Source: Brachybacterium squillarum M-6-3 (GTDB lineage Bacteria > Actinomycetota > Actinomycetes > Actinomycetales > Dermabacteraceae). From it: a stretch of DNA of 64,000 nt. Of this stretch, positions 60,021 to 64,000 are shown in pieces; the stretch's first letter is position 1; every line of letters begins with the position of its first letter. Location of the stretch: the NCBI RefSeq assembly GCF_000225825.1, contig NZ_AGBX01000007.1:682001-746000 (forward strand). The letters run 5' to 3'. A model generated the notes under the pieces. It was given only the letters and a program-made list of their open reading frames with translations. It was not told the origin of the DNA and made no database searches. Position numbers and translations under genes: made by a program.

Positions 60021-61322
60021 TCACCCCGCGCGGGCGGCGAGCAGCTCCGCGAGCGGTGCGGCGAGCTCCCCGCCGCCGCTCCCGCGCGCCACCTCGATGC
60101 CCTCCAGGCCCTGCCAGCGGGCGGCCCGGGACAGCTCCCCGGCGAGCGCCTCGAGCACGGCCCCCTGCGGGGTGCGCAGGCGCGGGCCCAGGTGCGGCAG
60201 CGGCTCGGCGTGCACCCCGCGCACCTCGAGCACGCCGCGGGCGCGGTCGGCGCGCAGGTCCACCCGCAGCGGGAAGCGGTCGCCGTGCAGGAACGGCAGC
60301 GCGTAGTAGCCGGTGGTGCGCTCGGCGGCGGGCGTGTAGATGCCGATGCGGTAGTCCACGTCGTACAGGGCGGCCAGCCGGGGCCGGTGGAAGGCGATCG
60401 GGTCGAAGGGGCTGACCAGGGCGGCGGCGCGCAGCGGGGCGGGCTCGGGGGCGTCCCGGTGGCGCAGCATCGCCAGCTCGCCGCGGGGGTGGGCGACGGC
60501 GACGGGCTCCAGCTCGCCCTCGGCGAGCAGCTCCTGCACGGCCGGCCGGGCCTCGCCGACCCGCAGCCGGAAGTGGTCGGCCAGCGTCGCGAGGTCCGCG
60601 ACCCCGTGGGCGCGGGCGGCGCGGCGCACCAGCTCGCGGATCGCGGGGGCGGGGTCCGGGCCGGGACCGGCGGTGTCGGCGAGCGCGGCGGCGGTGAGGT
60701 CCCCGGCGGGCAGGTAGAGCCGTTCGAACTGGGGGCTGCGGCCCACGCAGTCCAGCGCCCCCGAGCGGAACAGGTACTCGATCACCCATTGACTCTCGGT
60801 GCGGCGCCATCCCCAGCCCTCCCCGCGCTGCTCGTCACCGAGGTGGCGGGAGATCGCGGCGGCGCTCAGCGGCCCGTGCTCGGCCAGCAGGGCGGCGACG
60901 TCCTCGAGCAGGTGCCCGGAGCGCTCGGCGGCGCGGCGGACGGCGCCCCAGTCCTGCTCGGCGACGCGGCGGCGCCGGAAGGCGAGCAGCGCGAACACGT
61001 CCTCGTCCACGTAGGCCGCCTCGTGGGCGAAGGCCTCGCGCAGCCGCGACCCGGCGCCGGGGGCGGCGGCACGGTCCAGCACCCGGGTGTCCCAGCTGCC
61101 GTGGCGGGTGAAGGCGGGCAGGTGGTGGGCGCGGGCGAAGACGCTGACGGAGTCGATCTGCAGCAGCTGGGTGCGGGCGAGGGTGGCGGCGAGGGCCTCG
61201 CGGCTGCGTGCCGGGGAGGCGACGGCGGTGCGGCGGCTGCCCCCGATGCCCTGGGCGTGCAGGGCGATGCGGCGGGCGTCGGTCCAGCTCAGGGTCGCGA
61301 CGGGCGGTGGGGTGGCGGGCAT
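60021..61322 (-). CDS. YcaQ/AlkX-type winged-helix DNA glycosylase
   Basis: 433 residues of the HTH_42 (YcaQ/AlkZ) family. The catalytic Q-hydrophobic-D motif is TQLLQIDSVSVFARAHHLPAF; a Gln-x-Asp form is typical of the E. coli YcaQ (AlkX) branch that unhooks DNA interstrand crosslinks. Three winged-helix modules follow, with WVIEYLFRSGALDCVGR and PLRAAALVSPFDPIAFHRPRLAALYDVDYRIGIY-type conserved C-terminal blocks. Inserted between hpf and secA, not part of the usual actinobacterial order. Confidence 0.88.
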   Translation of the reverse strand: MPATPPPVATLSWTDARRIALHAQGIGGSRRTAVASPARSREALAATLARTQLLQIDSVSVFARAHHLPAFTRHGSWDTRVLDRAAAPGAGSRLREAFAHEAAYVDEDVFALLAFRRRRVAEQDWGAVRRAAERSGHLLEDVAALLAEHGPLSAAAISRHLGDEQRGEGWGWRRTESQWVIEYLFRSGALDCVGRSPQFERLYLPAGDLTAAALADTAGPGPDPAPAIRELVRRAARAHGVADLATLADHFRLRVGEARPAVQELLAEGELEPVAVAHPRGELAMLRHRDAPEPAPLRAAALVSPFDPIAFHRPRLAALYDVDYRIGIYTPAAERTTGYYALPFLHGDRFPLRVDLRADRARGVLEVRGVHAEPLPHLGPRLRTPQGAVLEALAGELSRAARWQGLEGIEVARGSGGGELAAPLAELLAARAG

Positions 61323-61356
61323 CGGGTCTCTCGGCTCGGGGACGGGGACGCGCAGC

Positions 61357-61390
61357 GGGACGGGAGGGCACCGCGGTGCCCTCCCGTCCC
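61357..61390. terminator. 34-base palindrome terminator between hpf and the YcaQ-type gene
   Basis: Perfect inverted repeat of 17 bases per arm (GGGACGGGAGGGCACCG / CGGTGCCCTCCCGTCCC), 14 bases after the hpf stop and 34 before the next ATG. Separates hpf transcription from the glycosylase gene. Confidence 0.8.
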
Positions 61391-61404
61391 TCGGGGTGGG
61401 GTGC

Positions 61405-62055
61405 TCAGCCGGTCGGCAGGGCGCCGTCCAGTTCGATCACGCCGTAGTTCCAGCCCTTGCGGCGGTAGACCACCTTGGGGTTGCCGGTCTCGGCGTCGAC
61501 GAAGAGGAAGAAGTCATGGCCGACGAGCTCCATCTGGTACAGGGCGTCGTCGATGTCCATCGGCCGGGCAGGATGCTTCTTCTCGCGGATCACGACGGGC
61601 GAGCCCTGGGTGGCGAGGTCCTGTTCCGCGGCGTCGCTCTCGGCGGGGGCAGCGGGCTCCGGCTCGGACAGGGGCGCGGGCGGTTCGCCGTCGGGGGTCA
61701 TGGTGCGCAGGGACGGGGCACCGGCCTGGTGCGAGCGGTCGCGGCCGCGGCGGTGGTCCTTGCGCTTGTCGCGGGCGCGACGCAGACGTTCGAGGAGCTT
61801 TCCGTAGGCGATGTCCAGGGCCCCGTAGAGGTCGTCCGCCCGGGCCTCCGAGCGGATCACGGCGCCGTTGTCGACGACGGTGAGCTCCACGCGGTCGCTG
61901 AGTTCGGACTGGCGGGGGTTCTTCTCCTGGGAGACCTCGACGTCCACCCGGAGCGCCGCGGGGGCGAGCTGGGTGACCTTGTCGAGCTTCTCGCTGAGGT
62001 GGCGACGGAATCGGTCCGGGACGTCCATATGGCGTCCGACGACATTGATCTCCAT
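61405..62055 (-). CDS. hpf: Ribosome hibernation-promoting factor, long form
   Basis: 216 residues. N-terminal HPF/RaiA domain (about 1-100: EINVVGRHMDVPDRFRRHL, ADDLYGALDIAYGKLLERLRRARDK), a flexible acidic linker (about 110-150), and the C-terminal dimerisation domain (about 160-216: KKHPARPMDIDDALYQMELVGHDFFLF, VYRRKGWNYGVIEL) that makes 100S ribosome dimers. A GAGGAG site precedes ATG. Conserved position between comF and secA. Confidence 0.95.
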   Translation of the reverse strand: MEINVVGRHMDVPDRFRRHLSEKLDKVTQLAPAALRVDVEVSQEKNPRQSELSDRVELTVVDNGAVIRSEARADDLYGALDIAYGKLLERLRRARDKRKDHRRGRDRSHQAGAPSLRTMTPDGEPPAPLSEPEPAAPAESDAAEQDLATQGSPVVIREKKHPARPMDIDDALYQMELVGHDFFLFVDAETGNPKVVYRRKGWNYGVIELDGALPTG

Positions 62056-62164
62056 TGAGTTCTCCTCTGATCGGGGGCGGCCGCTCGGAGCCCGGCCGCG
62101 ATGGCTCGTGCGCTGAGGTGCTCACCTCCTTCTCAGAAGGACCGTCCAGGTGTGACGGGGAGCA

Positions 62165-63076
62165 CTAGTGTGCCACGCGATCCTCGGGATGTCCTGGGAG
62201 CGATCGCATCCCGCGCGGTGTGCCGGGAAGGTCCGGGATCCCGCCCCGGATGCTGGTCCCATCGGTGTCGGGCTCCTCGGGCCAGCGGGCCGCGGCGAGC
62301 ACCATCGCGCCCTGCACGCGGGCACCGGCGGCGGTGAGCGCCGCGTGCAGGGCGCGCAGGGTGGCCCCGGTGGTGACGACGTCGTCGAGCAGCACCACAG
62401 CGCGGCCCTCCAGCGGGGTGCCGCGGCCCAGCTCGACGTGGCGGGAGCGGCGCTGCACCCCCGAGCGGCCGTGCTGGGAGACCGGGGTGCGCAGGCGTCC
62501 GCGCCAGGTCTCCGCGACCCCGGTGCGCGAGAGCTCCTGCGCGAGCTCGGCGACGTGGTCCTCCCCGCGACGGATCCGGGCCGCGCGGGAGGAGGGGGCG
62601 GGCACCAGCAGCACGGGCTCCGCTCCCTCGACTCCCTCGACGTCCACGGCCGCGAGCTCCCGCACGGCGGGGGCGAGGGCCGCGGCCAGCGGCCGCGCCA
62701 GGTGCAGGGCACCGCCGTTCTTCCAGCCCAGCACCAGGTCCCGCAGCCTGCCCCGGTAGGGGCCGAGGGCGAGCACCGGCAGCAGCGGGGCGAGGTCCAC
62801 CCCGGCAGGGAGGCCACCCCCGGGCCGCACCCGGGCGTCCGCCAGCACCTGCAGCACCTCGCAGCGGGACTCGACCCGGCGCGGGGGCCCCGCCAGCTCC
62901 GCGGCGCAGTCCGGGCACAGTCGGGTCCGCTCCCGGCCGCAGGGGCAGTGCCGCGGGGCCAGCAGCCCCCCGGTCTCGGCGAGCACCTCCCGCAGCAGCG
63001 ACCGTGCGCCCCCGCCCCGGGCCTGCTCCCCGGTCCGCCGCGCGGTGCCCCGGCGTCCTGCCCCGTGATCTGCCAT
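62165..63076 (-). CDS. ComF family phosphoribosyltransferase-like protein
   Basis: 303 residues. N-terminal Cys cluster PRHCPCGRERTRLCPDCAAE (a zinc site) and a C-terminal PRTase fold with LVPAPSSRAARIRRGEDHV and the PRPP-binding loop VVLLDDVVTTGATLRA. ComF proteins act with DNA uptake helicases in competent bacteria; in actinobacteria the role is unclear. The first 30 residues are Gly/Arg-rich and the start may lie further downstream. Stop is TAG. Upstream of hpf with a 109-base gap. Confidence 0.9.
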   Translation of the reverse strand: MADHGAGRRGTARRTGEQARGGGARSLLREVLAETGGLLAPRHCPCGRERTRLCPDCAAELAGPPRRVESRCEVLQVLADARVRPGGGLPAGVDLAPLLPVLALGPYRGRLRDLVLGWKNGGALHLARPLAAALAPAVRELAAVDVEGVEGAEPVLLVPAPSSRAARIRRGEDHVAELAQELSRTGVAETWRGRLRTPVSQHGRSGVQRRSRHVELGRGTPLEGRAVVLLDDVVTTGATLRALHAALTAAGARVQGAMVLAAARWPEEPDTDGTSIRGGIPDLPGTPRGMRSLPGHPEDRVAH

Positions 63077-63159
63077 GCCCCATCGCACGCCCGTCGGGCC
63101 CGAGCGGCCACGGAGCGGGCGCGGCGGTGGACGGAGGGCGGCTGGGGAGGGGCGGCCGG

Positions 63160-64000
63160 TCAGTACAGGGCGGGATCCGTGGCCTCGAGGTCCAGCTCGC
63201 GCCAGCTCTCGCCGTCGCTGCGCCACAGGGTCCCGGCGCCGTCGCCGGCCCAGACGGCATCGGCGACGGCCGTCCCGGCGATCCGCTCCACCGGGCCGTC
63301 GAAGCCGGGCAGCGTGTCGACCCCCGCTGCCAGGTCCACCACCTGGGCGCGGACCTGCTCGTCGGCGGTCTGCACCCCGAGCACGAGGACCGCCTGGTCG
63401 TCGTACCAGCCGGCCTGGGCGAGGTCCTCCATGCCCGGCACACGGAGCACCCGCGGCTCGGTGAGCGCGGTGGGCACGCCCTCGGCGTCGCGCACGACCG
63501 CGCAGAGGTCCAGCCGGGTGGTGTCGTCCTGGGTGGAGAGCACCAGCATCCGGGTCGAGTCGGCGGCGAGGTCCAGGGCCCTCAGCTCGCGCCCCTCGAG
63601 CCAGGCCGCGTCGATCAGCACGTCGTCGCCGGCCCCGTCGCCGCGCAGCGCCACCAGCAGCCCGCTGCCCCCGGGGACGCTGGTCCACACGTAGCCGGCG
63701 TCGTCCACCCGCGGGGGCACGAAGCCGGCCCCGGTGACGGCCTCCCGGCGCGGCACGGAGCCGTCGGCGGAGGCGATCAGCACGGCGTTGCCGTCCTCCC
63801 GCAGGGCGGCGGCGAGCACGCCGTCCTTCGCGATCGCCGGGGCGCGCACGGTCATGTCCTCCAGCGCGGGGACGAGCTGGGTGCCGGCGCCGCCGGCGGT
63901 GCCCTCGTCGAGGGAGACCACGCCGCGGGCCCCGGCTGCGATGGGGCGGTGGACGGGCAGCGCCCGTTCCAGGGGGGGCTCGTCGGTGGGGGTCATATCG
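63160..64000 (-). CDS. lpqB: Lipoprotein LpqB, C-terminal beta-propeller (partial, runs off the right edge)
   Basis: The last 279 or so residues of a protein that starts outside the window. Repeated blades (VLAAALREDGNAVLIASADG, VTGAGFVPPRVDDAGYVWTS, RELRALDLAADSTRMLVLS) fit the LpqB propeller. LpqB is an extracytoplasmic accessory of the MtrAB two-component system, normally encoded just upstream (to the right) and modulating MtrB. The order lpqB-comF-hpf-secA supports this assignment. Confidence 0.85.
   Translation of the reverse strand, partial: DMTPTDEPPLERALPVHRPIAAGARGVVSLDEGTAGGAGTQLVPALEDMTVRAPAIAKDGVLAAALREDGNAVLIASADGSVPRREAVTGAGFVPPRVDDAGYVWTSVPGGSGLLVALRGDGAGDDVLIDAAWLEGRELRALDLAADSTRMLVLSTQDDTTRLDLCAVVRDAEGVPTALTEPRVLRVPGMEDLAQAGWYDDQAVLVLGVQTADEQVRAQVVDLAAGVDTLPGFDGPVERIAGTAVADAVWAGDGAGTLWRSDGESWRELDLEATDPALY

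Noticed and set aside
61514..62125. An alternative gene starting at a GTG after AAGGAG and overlapping hpf
   Set aside because: The GTG abuts the purine site with no usable spacing, and the translation is an Arg/Pro-rich shadow of hpf in another frame.

Overview
The window is about 64 kb of very GC-rich, densely coding chromosomal DNA from an actinobacterium. Gene content (WhiB1, PdtaS, DUF3039, DUF2017, Rv3235-family, long-form HPF, LpqB) and gene order match Actinomycetota. The overall style suggests Micrococcales, most likely a Dermabacteraceae/Brachybacterium-like organism; that placement is inference from protein character, not from a search. I see no rRNA, tRNA, CRISPR array, insertion sequence or origin. 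The only RNA gene is tmRNA.

Layout. (1) 1-6.5 kb is a conserved housekeeping block: clpS, a DUF2017 gene, murI and a metallo-beta-lactamase-fold hydrolase resembling mycobacterial Rv1339 run leftward, with pncB divergent, followed by a superfamily 2 helicase and a DUF3039 gene. (2) 6.5-17.4 kb holds a VanZ-like protein, a serine hydrolase, malic enzyme, a secreted lysozyme-like protein, the giant helicase HrpA, and the threonine-to-glycine pair tdh-kbl. (3) 17.4-27.3 kb is the accessory part: a phosphotransferase, a GH2 beta-glucuronidase, a Gfo/Idh oxidoreductase divergent from a sugar isomerase, and three damaged genes. The damaged genes are a LexA-boxed DUF222/HNH endonuclease with a one-base frameshift, an MFS transporter with an internal deletion, and a secreted protein with an in-frame stop. 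(4) 27.4-40.5 kb contains ssrA (tmRNA) and a long leftward series: tadA-tadB-tadC-pilin-tadE-tadE-tadG-glycerate kinase-prfB-ftsE-ftsX-M23 hydrolase-smpB-lipoprotein. (5) 40.7-48.2 kb carries a YihY membrane protein, an HMCES-type abasic-site protein, a two-component system and a MacB-like ABC exporter. (6) 48.2-54 kb carries whiB1 convergent with pdtaS, small DUF genes, and a second pilus-related pair (cpaE-cpaB). (7) 54-64 kb is the conserved lpqB-comF-hpf-(ycaQ)-secA block with a LysM protein and an Rv3235-family gene.

How the genes work together. Trans-translation is represented by ssrA plus smpB, and N-degron delivery by ClpS. Division is represented by FtsE/FtsX, with a coiled-coil LytM hydrolase coupled to FtsX. 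A Tad/Flp pilus machine is split over two loci about 12 kb apart. The accessory sugar region looks like a catabolic module that is partly decaying.

I did not find a self-evident new multi-gene system. The best leads are these: a nested four-half-site operator between the oxidoreductase and isomerase genes; an unusual pilin-like protein in the Tad operon; an SOS box on the broken HNH gene; a 20-bp palindrome upstream of the ABC exporter; and an MtrA-like direct repeat upstream of the secreted lysozyme-like gene.
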